Shown: positions 1 to 5,312 of the stretch, one piece after another | How the letters are laid out: every line of letters starts with the position of its first letter | How positions within the stretch are numbered: position 1 is the stretch's first letter | NCBI GenBank assembly: GCA_020851015.1 | Contig: JADZDN010000095.1 | Span: forward strand, 1-6,277 | Source: Alphaproteobacteria bacterium | GTDB taxonomy: Bacteria; Pseudomonadota; Alphaproteobacteria; JAEULC01 | DNA: 6,277 nt | Direction of reading: 5' to 3' | The notes under the pieces: model-generated | Told to the model about the DNA's origin: nothing | What the model saw: the letters and a program-made list of their open reading frames with translations, nothing else | The model's database searches: none | Translations under genes and position numbers: made by a program

Positions 1-220
1 AGGCGATCTTCCCCGGCGGCTGCGGGACCAGCCCCATGATGGTCAGCGCCGTCACGCTCTTGCCGCATCCGCTTTCGCCGACCAGGCAGAGGGTGCGGCC
101 GCGCGGCAGCGCGAAGCCCACGCCGTCCACGGCGCGGCTGGTGCCGTCCTCGCCGATGAAATAGGTGCGCAGGTCGCGCACCTCCAGCAGCTTGGCGTCG
201 GGCGCGGCCGGGGCGGTCAC
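1..220 (-). CDS. Oligopeptide/dipeptide ABC transporter ATP-binding protein (OppD/DppD type), N-terminal part only
   Basis: This is the first 73 residues of an ABC ATPase, cut by the left edge of the window. ATPases of this class sit on the cytoplasmic face and power uptake of peptides, nickel or similar solutes through a two-permease, two-ATPase importer. Visible are an N-terminal strand ([11 protein letters not shown], residues 11-21) and a Walker A loop GESGCGKS at 48-55, followed by [18 protein letters not shown]. The [10 protein letters not shown] wording and the LRTYF start are typical of the OppD/DppD subfamily. The signature motif, Walker B and the C-terminal oligopeptide domain lie outside the window. 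The start is a GTG sharing four bases (GTGA) with the stop of the DUF1028 gene upstream, so the two are probably co-transcribed and translationally coupled. No strong Shine-Dalgarno sequence is seen before the GTG, which fits coupling. The transported substrate cannot be decided from this fragment. Confidence 0.88.
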   Translation of the reverse strand, partial: MTAPAAPDAKLLEVRDLRTYFIGEDGTSRAVDGVGFALPRGRTLCLVGESGCGKSVTALTIMGLVPQPPGKIA

Positions 221-942
221 GATTTCGGCAGGGCTTGCTGCGCGGCCAGGCGGCGCGCCCGCACTTCCTCGATCTTGGCGCGGTCGGTGATGCCGGCCGG
301 GTTGGCGCGGGTCGGAATCACCTCGCGGTAGATCGCGAAGTCGGACTCGTAGATAGCCAGCAGCCGGCGCAGCTCGGCCAGCGGCTCGGGATGGTCGTCG
401 ACGCGCAGGTCGTAGTCCGGGTAGTCCTCGGTGGAATGGATCAGCAGCGCCGCCGATTGCTTGCCGCGCTTGTCGCCGCCCGCTTCCTGGCCGGCGTCGA
501 GCGCGTCCAGCAGGCGCAGCGGCAGCGCCTTCGCCGCGCCGGCGGCAAAGCGTTCGAAGGTCCGCTCGACCACCTGCGGCCCGGCCAGCATGTTGCCGGC
601 GACCGAGAACCCCTCGCCGACGCGATGCCCGCACCACGCGACGCAGTTCGGGCCGGTATGCGCGGCGACGCGGCCCTGCCGGTCGACGGCATGCACCTGG
701 CGCAGCAGCCGGCCGGCGTCGGGTTCGGTCAGGCGCCGGATCGCCTCGGGCGCGGACACACCCTCGGAAAGCAGCTTGAGGCCCTGCGTGCCGTACATCG
801 GGTTGACCAGCGCCTGGGTCGACAGCGCCCCGACGCCGCTGGCGGCATGCGGGCACAAGGCGCCCACGGCGAAGAACTTGGTCGTGACGGCCACGGCGAA
901 GGCGCCGCTCTTGGTGTCGCGCGCCACGATGGACCAGGTCAC
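217..942 (-). CDS. DUF1028 family protein (putative Ntn-hydrolase)
   Basis: The product is a 241-residue DUF1028 protein, a family with a predicted Ntn-hydrolase (proteasome/acylase-like) fold but, to my knowledge, no firmly assigned substrate. Family hallmarks are the N-terminal MTWSIVARD, the segment [14 protein letters not shown] (38-51), HTG at 95-97, AGNMLAG (115-121), the Gly-rich [16 protein letters not shown] (151-166) and [14 protein letters not shown] (178-191). No signal peptide or membrane segment is evident, so it is probably cytoplasmic. I chose the GTG at 942 because the protein then starts exactly where the family starts and a GGGGG stretch lies five bases upstream. An upstream in-frame GTG at 1002 would add 20 residues of low-complexity, non-family sequence. 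Its stop overlaps the GTG of the peptide-transporter ATPase, so a role in processing imported peptides or amides is a reasonable inference from context only. Confidence 0.9.
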   Translation of the reverse strand: MTWSIVARDTKSGAFAVAVTTKFFAVGALCPHAASGVGALSTQALVNPMYGTQGLKLLSEGVSAPEAIRRLTEPDAGRLLRQVHAVDRQGRVAAHTGPNCVAWCGHRVGEGFSVAGNMLAGPQVVERTFERFAAGAAKALPLRLLDALDAGQEAGGDKRGKQSAALLIHSTEDYPDYDLRVDDHPEPLAELRRLLAIYESDFAIYREVIPTRANPAGITDRAKIEEVRARRLAAQQALPKS

Positions 943-962
943 CCGTACCCCCGTTCGATGCG

Positions 963-982
963 CCGCCGGTTCGGTCCGGCGG
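963..982. repeat. Perfect 7-bp inverted repeat upstream of the DUF1028 gene
   Basis: CCGCCGG, six bases, then CCGGCGG form a perfect inverted repeat 21 bases upstream of the chosen DUF1028 start. It could be a 5' leader hairpin or an operator for that gene. In a GC-rich genome such a repeat can also arise by chance, so its function is not established. The rest of the 943-1087 gap holds the second hairpin at 1045-1074 and no visible gene. Confidence 0.35.
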
Positions 983-1044
983 TTGTGCCGCGAGCATGGC
1001 ACGCCTCGGCGCGCCGCTCAACGCCCCGGGCTGGCGGCAAGCGG

Positions 1045-1074
1045 CGGTGATCGTTGCGCGATCAACGATCGCCG
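1045..1074 (-). terminator. Possible intrinsic-type stem-loop after the HPF/cold-shock gene
   Basis: GATCGTTG (1049-1056) and CAACGATC (1063-1070) form a perfect 8-bp stem with a 6-base loop. It extends outward by three more pairs (C1045-G1074, G1046-C1073, G1047-C1072) across one mismatched or wobble position. It lies 14 bases beyond the stop of the HPF gene transcribed from the right. No T-run follows on the minus strand, so it is not a canonical Rho-independent terminator. It may instead stabilise the 3' end, or act as an operator for the DUF1028 gene, since its core reads TTG-N6-CAA. Confidence 0.35.
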
Positions 1075-1087
1075 GTCCGGGCAGGTC

Positions 1088-1675
1088 CTAGGCGCGCTTG
1101 GCGGCGGCCACGATGTGGTGGCGGCCCAGGGGCTTGACGGTGCCGGCCTGCGGGCCCTTGTCGCTCTCGCCGTCATGCACGCTGACCCGGACCTCGGCGC
1201 CGACCTCCAGGCGGTCGAATCCCTCGTTCACCACGGCATTGCGGTGGAAATAGACCTCCTGGCCGTCGGCCATGCGGATGAAGCCATAGCCCTCCGCGGG
1301 GAACAGCCGGGCCACCTGGCCGTGCGGCGGCGTCTCGTGCGATTTCACGTCGCCGCGCCGCCGGCTCGAGAAGTCCTGCAGCCGGCGCTGGGCCGCATCG
1401 AAGGCATGGCGCACCGCCTGGTAGGCGTCGGGATGGCCCTGCGCCGCCGCCGAGGCGCGTCCCACCACCAGGTTGCGGCCGGGTAGCTTCAGGTCGATGC
1501 GCGCGCGGTACTGGCGCCCCTTGGGCATGCGCCGGTGGGTCATCTCGATCACCACGCGGCAGTGCTGCAGCCTGTCGTGCAGCCGCGCCAGTCCCTCGGC
1601 GCGCTCGCGAACGGCGCTTTCCACGGCGTCGCTGCGCTCGGCGTTGCGGAAGATGATTTCCACGGGTTGATTCAT
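1088..1675 (-). CDS. HPF/RaiA family ribosome-associated protein with C-terminal cold-shock domain
   Basis: The 195-residue product joins two nucleic-acid-binding domains. Residues 1-102 resemble the S30AE/sigma-54-modulation (HPF, RaiA) fold, which binds the 30S decoding region and silences ribosomes in starvation or cold. Characteristic wording is VEIIFRNAERSDAVESAVRE near the start and the helix AYQAVRHAFDAAQRRLQ at 84-100. Residues 118-183 are a cold-shock domain: GQVARLF, the RNP1-like GYGFIR at 129-134, and the RNP2-like VYFHRNAV at 141-148. This is not the classical long HPF, whose C-terminal dimerisation domain is replaced here by the cold-shock domain. The ATG shares four bases (ATGA) with the stop of the upstream alcohol dehydrogenase gene, and a GGAG (1683-1686 on the complement) sits seven bases before it. 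Co-expression with the oxidoreductase suggests a stress or low-energy role, by inference. Confidence 0.9.
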   Translation of the reverse strand: MNQPVEIIFRNAERSDAVESAVRERAEGLARLHDRLQHCRVVIEMTHRRMPKGRQYRARIDLKLPGRNLVVGRASAAAQGHPDAYQAVRHAFDAAQRRLQDFSSRRRGDVKSHETPPHGQVARLFPAEGYGFIRMADGQEVYFHRNAVVNEGFDRLEVGAEVRVSVHDGESDKGPQAGTVKPLGRHHIVAAAKRA

Positions 1676-2736
1676 CGCGCGTCTCCGTTGTTGCGTGGAC
1701 AGGCTCGGCGAGATATCTGGCCCGGCAGCAGCACCGCCGCCCCGGTCAGCTTTCCCTCGCGCAGGCGGGCGAGGGCGGTATTGGCCTCCTTCAATTCATA
1801 GGTTTCGACTGATGTGCGGACCGGCACCTTCGGCGCCAGCGCCAGGAATCGCGTGGCATCGGCGCGCGTCAGGTTGGCGACCGACAGCACCTGGCGCTCG
1901 CCCCACAGGATCGCGTAGGGGAAGGCGGGAACGTCGCTCATGTGGATGCCCGCGCAGACCACGCGCCCGCCCTTGGCGACGCGCGTCAACGCCTCGGGCA
2001 CCAGCGCGCCGACCGGCGCGAAGATGATCGCCGCGTCCAGCAGGTCGGGCGGCGCGTCGCCCGACGCGCCGGCCCAGGCGCAGCCCAACTCGCGCGCGAA
2101 GCCCTGCGCCGCCGCATCGCCTGGCCGCGTGAAGGCGTAAAGCGCGCGTCCCTCCCAGATCGCAACCTGCGCCACGATATGCGCCGCGGCGCCGAAGCCG
2201 TAGATGCCCAGCCGCCGCGCGTCGCCGGCCATGGCGAGCGCGCGATGGCCGATCAAGCCGGCGCAGAGCAGCGGGGCGGCGTGCGCATCGTCGAACGCAT
2301 CGGGAAGCTTGAAGCAGAAGCGCTGGTCGGCGACGGTGTATTCGGCATAGCCGCCGTCGATCTGGTAGCCGGTGAAGCGCGCCCGGTCGCACAGGTTCTC
2401 GCGGCCGCTGGCGCAGAAGGCGCAGGCGCCGCAGGTCCAGCCCAGCCAGGGGATGCCGACACGATCGCCTTCAACGAAACCATCGGCGCCGGGGCCGCGC
2501 GCGACGACGGTGCCGACGATCTCGTGGCCGGGAACGATCGGCAGCTTCGGATGCTCAAGGTCGCCATCGACGACGTGCAGGTCGGTGCGGCATACGGCAC
2601 AGGCCCTGACCTTCACCAGCAGCTGGCCCGGCCCTGGCGCGGGACGCGCGATTTCGACGCACTCCAGCGCCCTGCCGGGCTGGCGCAGCACCATCGCCTG
2701 CATGCGCGCGCCGCTATCGGTCTCGCTAGGCGCCAT
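1672..2736 (-). CDS. Zinc-binding alcohol dehydrogenase family oxidoreductase
   Basis: This is a medium-chain dehydrogenase of the zinc-dependent alcohol dehydrogenase family, resembling the TIGR02822-type subgroup, whose substrate is unknown. Residues are numbered from an alternative GTG at 2742. The catalytic zinc ligands are present: C51 in CAVCRTDLH, H73-E74 in PGHE, and C160 in LLCAG. The structural zinc set is C104, C107, C110 and C118. The nucleotide-binding turn is GFGAAAH (182-188), lacking the third glycine. The strand that normally ends in an acidic residue for NAD reads YAFTRPG, so NADP(H) use is possible. I prefer the ATG at 2736 (354 residues). The ATG at 2703, where the protein reads MQAMVLRQPG, matches the usual family beginning and is a good alternative, and neither has a strong ribosome binding site. 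It is the first gene of a pair with the HPF/cold-shock gene and diverges from the VOC gene. Confidence 0.9.
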   Translation of the reverse strand: MAPSETDSGARMQAMVLRQPGRALECVEIARPAPGPGQLLVKVRACAVCRTDLHVVDGDLEHPKLPIVPGHEIVGTVVARGPGADGFVEGDRVGIPWLGWTCGACAFCASGRENLCDRARFTGYQIDGGYAEYTVADQRFCFKLPDAFDDAHAAPLLCAGLIGHRALAMAGDARRLGIYGFGAAAHIVAQVAIWEGRALYAFTRPGDAAAQGFARELGCAWAGASGDAPPDLLDAAIIFAPVGALVPEALTRVAKGGRVVCAGIHMSDVPAFPYAILWGERQVLSVANLTRADATRFLALAPKVPVRTSVETYELKEANTALARLREGKLTGAAVLLPGQISRRACPRNNGDAR

Positions 2737-2774
2737 GGTCACGGCCGTCGCAACGCTCGCGGTCCATCAAAATG

Positions 2775-2803
2775 AACCTAGGAGCGCCAGGGGCGGATTC
2801 CAA
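2775..2803 (-). promoter_or_regulatory. Candidate weak promoter for the dehydrogenase-HPF pair
   Basis: On the minus strand TTGGAA (2798-2803) and TAGGTT (2775-2780) are separated by 17 bases and point towards the dehydrogenase start about 40 bases away. They match the sigma-70 consensus at 4/6 and 3/6 positions, so this is only a candidate. No complete FNR/FixK-type site (TTGAT-N4-ATCAA) was seen, although a TTGAT half-site lies in the leader. Confidence 0.25.
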
Positions 2804-2832
2804 CCCCCGGAGCGCCGAATGGCCGGTTGCGG

Positions 2833-2838
2833 TATAGT
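2833..2838 (+). promoter_or_regulatory. Candidate -10 box of the VOC gene, possibly giving a leaderless mRNA
   Basis: TATAGT matches TATAAT at five of six positions and ends eight bases before the VOC gene's ATG. Transcription starting 7-8 bases downstream would begin at or right beside the ATG, leaving no room for a Shine-Dalgarno sequence, and none is visible. No good -35 element is found at the standard spacing, so the call is tentative. Confidence 0.4.
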
Positions 2839-2846
2839 GCCAGTTC

Positions 2847-3257
2847 ATGGGAGACGAGACGGATCGCCCTCGCGCCAAGTCGCGCCTGACCGGCGCCGAG
2901 GCCGAGCTGTTCGTCGCCGACTTCCAGGCGGCCTGCGCCTTCTACACCGCGAAGCTCGGATTCGCCGTGGCGTTTGCCTATGGCAACCCGCCCTTCTATG
3001 GCCAAGTGAAACGCGACGGTGCCTGCCTCAACCTCCGCTACGTGTGCGACCCGGTCTATGTCGGCGACATCCGCGAACGCGAAGACCTGCTGGCGGCGGG
3101 AATCAATGTCGACGACGTGAAGCAGCTCTATCTTGAATTCCAGGCGGCCGGGGTGCCGTTCCACCAGCCGTTGCGGCTGGAGCCGTGGGGCGTCAGGACC
3201 TTCATCGTCAAGGACCCGGACGGCAATCTGGTGCTGTTCGCCGGTGGAGAAGAATAA
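2847..3257 (+). CDS. VOC (vicinal oxygen chelate)/glyoxalase-bleomycin resistance fold protein
   Basis: This 136-residue protein has the length of a single VOC chain, which dimerises to form its binding cleft. The family pattern is visible as the beta-alpha-beta unit AELFVADFQAACAFYTAKLGF (19-39) with the helix-ending FYTAKLGF, and the closing unit GVRTFIVKDPDGN (115-127) followed by LVLFA. The WG-R-F-V-DPDGN ending is common in bleomycin-resistance-like and glyoxalase-like members. The position that often holds the last metal-ligand glutamate reads Leu-Phe here, so it may be a binding protein or a metal-independent member rather than a lyase. The substrate is unknown. It probably has its own promoter in the 110-base gap to the divergent dehydrogenase gene. 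It converges with the Sel1 gene, with only seven bases between the stops. Confidence 0.85.
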   Translation: MGDETDRPRAKSRLTGAEAELFVADFQAACAFYTAKLGFAVAFAYGNPPFYGQVKRDGACLNLRYVCDPVYVGDIREREDLLAAGINVDDVKQLYLEFQAAGVPFHQPLRLEPWGVRTFIVKDPDGNLVLFAGGEE

Positions 3258-3264
3258 GCTTGCC

Positions 3265-4059
3265 TCACCCCTCCGGCTGGCCGGTGAAGCAACGCGTGTC
3301 GGGCATGTCGGGTTTGCCCCTGTCGGCGGCCTCGCCTTCGGGCGTGAAGTCGATCGCGCGGTCCATCGCGGTGCGGATGCGCTGGGGCATCAGCGCGTAC
3401 TGGTCGATCCGCGCGGGCCTCGTATAGACCGGCTGGAAGCGCTGGTCCGGCCGCTCCAGCCGCAGGCGCTGCTCCAAGGCCAGATCGAGCTTGCGCCGCA
3501 GCCGGTCGCACAGCGACTCGGCCGCGGGCTCGGCCGGCGAAACGTCGTTGCGCTGCGCCGCGATCAGGTACCAGGTCAGCGCGGCGTACTCGTCCTGCGC
3601 CACGCCGATGCCGGTGGCCAGCAGGCTCGCGAACTCGAACTGCGCCTTGCCGTGGTCGGCCAGCGCCGCGCGGCGCAGCCAGGCCGCGGCCGCCACCGGG
3701 TCGCGCGCGACGCCGACGCCGCGCAGCTGGATCCGCCCCAGGCGATAGGCGGCATCTGCATGGCCCAGCGCCGCCGCGTGGGTATAGCGCTGCGCCGCCT
3801 CGGCCAGGCGGTCATGCTCGTCCAGCGCCTGCGCCTGCTGGCCCTTGTTGTCCTCGAACAGCCGCGCGGTCTGGTACAGCGCCTCGCGGTCTTCCAGTCG
3901 CGCCAGGGGGTCGAGCAGCACCATCGCGTCGGTGTAGTGCTCGCGCCCGATCAGCTCGAGGCCTTTTTCCAGGTCGCGCTGCGTGGCGGCACTTCCCGGC
4001 AGGGCACCGCCCGCCGCAAGACCGAGGGCGAGCGCGACGATGGCAACGATCCTTCCCAT
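3265..4059 (-). CDS. Secreted Sel1-like repeat (TPR-related) protein
   Basis: The product has 264 residues. An N-terminal hydrophobic stretch (MGRIVAIVALALGLAAGGALPGSAA, residues 1-25) looks like a Sec signal peptide cleaved near residues 23-25, so the mature protein is probably periplasmic. The middle carries Sel1-type helical repeats: AAQRYTHAAALGHADAAYRLG (88-108), then the clearest unit boundary G-GV-ARDPVAAAAWLRRAALADHGKAQFEFA (114-144), then GIGVAQDEYAALTWYLIAA (150-168). Such repeats act as protein-protein scaffolds. The last 90 residues are charged, have no recognisable fold and include an isolated cysteine pair (C184, C257). GGAGGG (4065-4070 on the complement) five bases before the ATG supports this start. 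No partner gene is adjacent, so the role is unknown. Confidence 0.82.
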   Translation of the reverse strand: MGRIVAIVALALGLAAGGALPGSAATQRDLEKGLELIGREHYTDAMVLLDPLARLEDREALYQTARLFEDNKGQQAQALDEHDRLAEAAQRYTHAAALGHADAAYRLGRIQLRGVGVARDPVAAAAWLRRAALADHGKAQFEFASLLATGIGVAQDEYAALTWYLIAAQRNDVSPAEPAAESLCDRLRRKLDLALEQRLRLERPDQRFQPVYTRPARIDQYALMPQRIRTAMDRAIDFTPEGEAADRGKPDMPDTRCFTGQPEG

Positions 4060-4252
4060 GCGGTCCCTCCGGGCAGCCGGTCCTTGACGGCACCGCTACG
4101 CGCTCGCCCGCCCCTGGTCAAGATCGGCAAGCCTTTGACCGGCTTGGGCAATCAAGCGGTTGAAGCGACTCGCGGATCGCTCCTGGCTTAAATGTTCCAT
4201 GTTTGAGCGCTAGCAGCGCGAGAGGACAATGCAGATAAATGATTCGGAGCCC

Positions 4253-4281
4253 TTGACTTGCGATGCTCTAATCGCTTAAAT
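4253..4281 (+). promoter_or_regulatory. Sigma-70-like promoter of the RAMA-domain gene
   Basis: TTGACT (4253-4258, 5/6 to TTGACA) and TTAAAT (4276-4281, 4/6 to TATAAT) are spaced by exactly 17 bases, predicting a start near 4288. That leaves a leader of about 29 bases carrying AGGAGA at 4307-4312, well placed before the ATG at 4317. Confidence 0.55.
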
Positions 4282-4294
4282 CTCCTCCGAGGAG
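4282..4294. promoter_or_regulatory. Operator-like palindrome over the predicted transcription start
   Basis: CTCCTC-C-GAGGAG is a perfect 6+1+6 inverted repeat immediately after the -10 box, centred on the predicted start base at 4288. A repressor bound here would block the promoter. Because the gene downstream begins with a ribbon-helix-helix-like segment, autorepression is a plausible inference. Alternatively, CTCCT could base-pair with the AGGAG ribosome binding site at 4307-4311 if transcription begins further upstream. Confidence 0.4.
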
Positions 4295-4316
4295 TAATAA
4301 GGCGATAGGAGAATTT

Positions 4317-4820
4317 ATGCGGACCATCCAAATTGATTTTGATGTTCATAAACTGATTGAAATGGAGCGCCGCGGATTTGACGAATCGCCAAATTCAGCG
4401 CTTCGGCGCCTGCTGAAGCTCCCAGAGGCCGACACTGTAAGTAAGAGCAGCTCAACCCATACCTTGAGCGGATCCGCCGGTGGGCAGTCGTGGCGAGGTG
4501 AAGGTGTGGTGCTTGAGCACGGTACTAAATTGCGAATGAGCTATGGCCGACCGAAGGCGACATACCAAGGAACCATCATTAATGGTGAATGGGTCATTGG
4601 TACACAAAGGTTCGATTCTCCCTCCGGTGCCGCGAGTGCAGTGGCAGTCACAGGAAAGGGGAGATCGACTCGTCTGAATGGCTGGACATTGTGGGAGGTG
4701 CAACGGCCCGACGAGACAACATGGACGTCCATTGCGAAGCTTCGCAAGGAGGCGGCGCCGCTATTGCAGCAACAGGCGGGCGATCTCTTAAGAGAACTCG
4801 GCCTCCTCCAAACATCCTAG
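4317..4820 (+). CDS. RHH/SeqA-N-like and RAMA-domain protein, putative modified-DNA or restriction-associated DNA-binding protein
   Basis: The 167-residue product has two modules. Residues 1-35 (strand RTIQIDFDV, helix HKLIEMERRGF, helix SPNSALRRLLKL) resemble a ribbon-helix-helix or SeqA N-terminal dimerisation unit. A Ser-rich linker follows (about 40-57). Residues 58-142 match the RAMA domain (restriction enzyme and adenine methylase associated): GTKLRMSYG at 69-77, YQGTIINGEWVIG at 83-95, DSPSGAASAVAVTGKG at 100-115, and the hallmark NGWTLWEV at 121-128. A final helix (about 143-163) is Leu/Gln/Glu-rich. RAMA domains are found fused to or near restriction and methylation enzymes and are predicted to recognise DNA. 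No methylase or nuclease lies in the window, so the protein may be a solo reader or regulator. A good AGGAG four to five bases upstream fixes the start. Its composition is AT-richer than its neighbours, suggesting transfer. The domain call rests on motif recognition only. Confidence 0.78.
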   Translation: MRTIQIDFDVHKLIEMERRGFDESPNSALRRLLKLPEADTVSKSSSTHTLSGSAGGQSWRGEGVVLEHGTKLRMSYGRPKATYQGTIINGEWVIGTQRFDSPSGAASAVAVTGKGRSTRLNGWTLWEVQRPDETTWTSIAKLRKEAAPLLQQQAGDLLRELGLLQTS

Positions 4821-4830
4821 GTTTACCAGC

Positions 4831-5079
4831 ATGCCGAACACTGTGATTCGATTTCCTATGAAATCATGGCAGCGAACAGCGAATAGGCGTGGAAACCGAA
4901 GCGCCTCGTGCATCGTTTCGGATCGCTGGCTACGTTTTGGCGACAAAGGAAAGGAGATGGCAGTTGGTACGCCGGTCATTGTCGACGTGCTAACAAATGG
5001 ACATAAATATGAGCGCAAGATTTGTAGCGTAATATTGACACTGGAAGAACTTAGACGCGTGATCGCACAATATAAATAG
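4831..5079 (+). CDS. Small hypothetical protein downstream of the RAMA gene
   Basis: I do not recognise this 82-residue protein. The first 25 residues are basic (K11, R15, R19, R20, R23). A central segment (VGTPVIVDVLTNGHKYERKICSV, about 45-67) looks like beta strands around a turn. The end (LTLEELRRVIAQYK) is a good amphipathic helix. There is no signal peptide or membrane segment. It starts 10 bases after the RAMA stop with no clear ribosome binding site of its own, so translation is probably coupled to the upstream gene and the pair forms an operon. A second ATG at codon 10 (4858) is an alternative start. A longer antisense frame (4788-5183) overlaps it but has a Ser/Leu-rich, unstructured composition and no start signal, so the plus-strand reading is preferred. 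Base composition is islet-like. Confidence 0.5.
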   Translation: MPNTVIRFPMKSWQRTANRRGNRSASCIVSDRWLRFGDKGKEMAVGTPVIVDVLTNGHKYERKICSVILTLEELRRVIAQYK

Positions 5080-5312
5080 GGGGCAGGGACAAAAATAGGT
5101 GATAGAGACGTCGCAGTCACTAGAAATTCGCCGTGACCATTCAGGTCAAGCCGGTTGCACTGCTCATATCGTGTTCGTCTCAAGACACACGAGCCCCATT
5201 GCCCCAGCGGTCGGGTTCGGCCATGGTGCCGTCACAAAACCGTCGCGCATCGGTCACGGGGCATCGCGAGTGTCCGGCGCGACCTGAAACCTGACCTTGG
5301 GGAGAACTCGGC
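5080..5312. other. Intergenic region; right junction of the islet and leader of the binding-protein gene
   Basis: G+C climbs from 53% (5101-5160) through 60% (5161-5220) to 68% (5221-5280), marking the islet edge. TTGCAC at 5155-5160 could be a -35 element, but no good -10 follows at 17 bases. ACCTGA occurs twice close together near 5281-5293, followed by GGGGAG at 5299-5304, the ribosome binding site of the next gene. A poor hairpin surrounds 5098-5121. No terminator with a T-run is seen after the small islet gene. Confidence 0.4.

Larger units (their letters stand above)
4060..4316. other. Intergenic region between divergent Sel1 and RAMA genes; left junction of the low-GC islet
   Basis: The first part (to about 4140) is GC-rich like the Sel1 gene (67% in 4081-4140). 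Composition then falls to 55% (4141-4200), 52% (4201-4260) and 43% (4261-4320) by hand count. It contains an imperfect stem-loop at about 4135-4166 (GCTTG/CAAGC core), a short 5-bp hairpin GCGCT-AGC-AGCGC at 4207-4219, and the promoter, palindrome and ribosome binding site of the next gene. No open frame worth calling, tRNA or integrase attachment repeat is seen. Confidence 0.5.
4141..5200. other. Low-GC islet, probably horizontally acquired
   Basis: Hand-counted 60-base blocks give 42% G+C at 4321-4380, 55% at 4861-4920, 38% at 4981-5040 and 53% at 5101-5160. The flanks give 67% at 4081-4140 and 68% at 5221-5280 and 5401-5460. Codon choice also changes: the two genes inside use many A/T-ending codons, while the neighbours use almost only G/C-ending ones. 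Both islet genes read rightwards. No transposase, integrase, convincing terminal repeat or target duplication was found, so the edges are approximate and the mechanism of entry is unknown. Confidence 0.6.

Noticed and set aside
943..1002. 20-residue N-terminal extension of the DUF1028 protein from a GTG at 1002
   Set aside because: The added sequence is not family-like, and the GTG at 942 gives the standard MTWSIVARD start with a purine-rich site upstream.
431..1486. 351-residue plus-strand frame crossing DUF1028 and HPF
   Set aside because: It spans two unrelated minus-strand genes and shows no family motif, so it is a shadow.
1942..2775. 277-residue plus-strand frame across the dehydrogenase
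   Set aside because: It is an antisense shadow. The minus strand has all the zinc-ligand motifs.
2737..2846. FNR/FixK-type site upstream of the dehydrogenase
   Set aside because: Only one TTGAT half-site is present, with no matching ATCAA at four bases.
3237..3288. Stem TTCGCCGG / CCGGTGAA across the convergent VOC and Sel1 stops as a bidirectional terminator
   Set aside because: The loop would be 36 bases, one pair is a wobble, and no T-run follows, so it is too weak to call.
3133..4191. 352-residue plus-strand frame across the Sel1 gene
   Set aside because: Its composition is Arg/Gly/Ala-rich without motifs. The minus strand encodes a signal peptide and Sel1 repeats with a good ribosome binding site.
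4138..5155. 9-bp inverted match ACCGGCTTG (4138-4146) and CAAGCCGGT (5147-5155) flanking the islet
   Set aside because: It is tempting as terminal repeats, but a 9-bp match between two 250-base flanks is quite likely by chance. There is no transposase and no target duplication.
4788..5183. 131-residue open frame on the minus strand overlapping the small islet gene
   Set aside because: It overlaps the end of the well-supported RAMA gene, is Ser/Leu/Cys-rich with no recognisable motif, and has no clear ribosome binding site. The plus-strand 82-residue frame has a better gene context.
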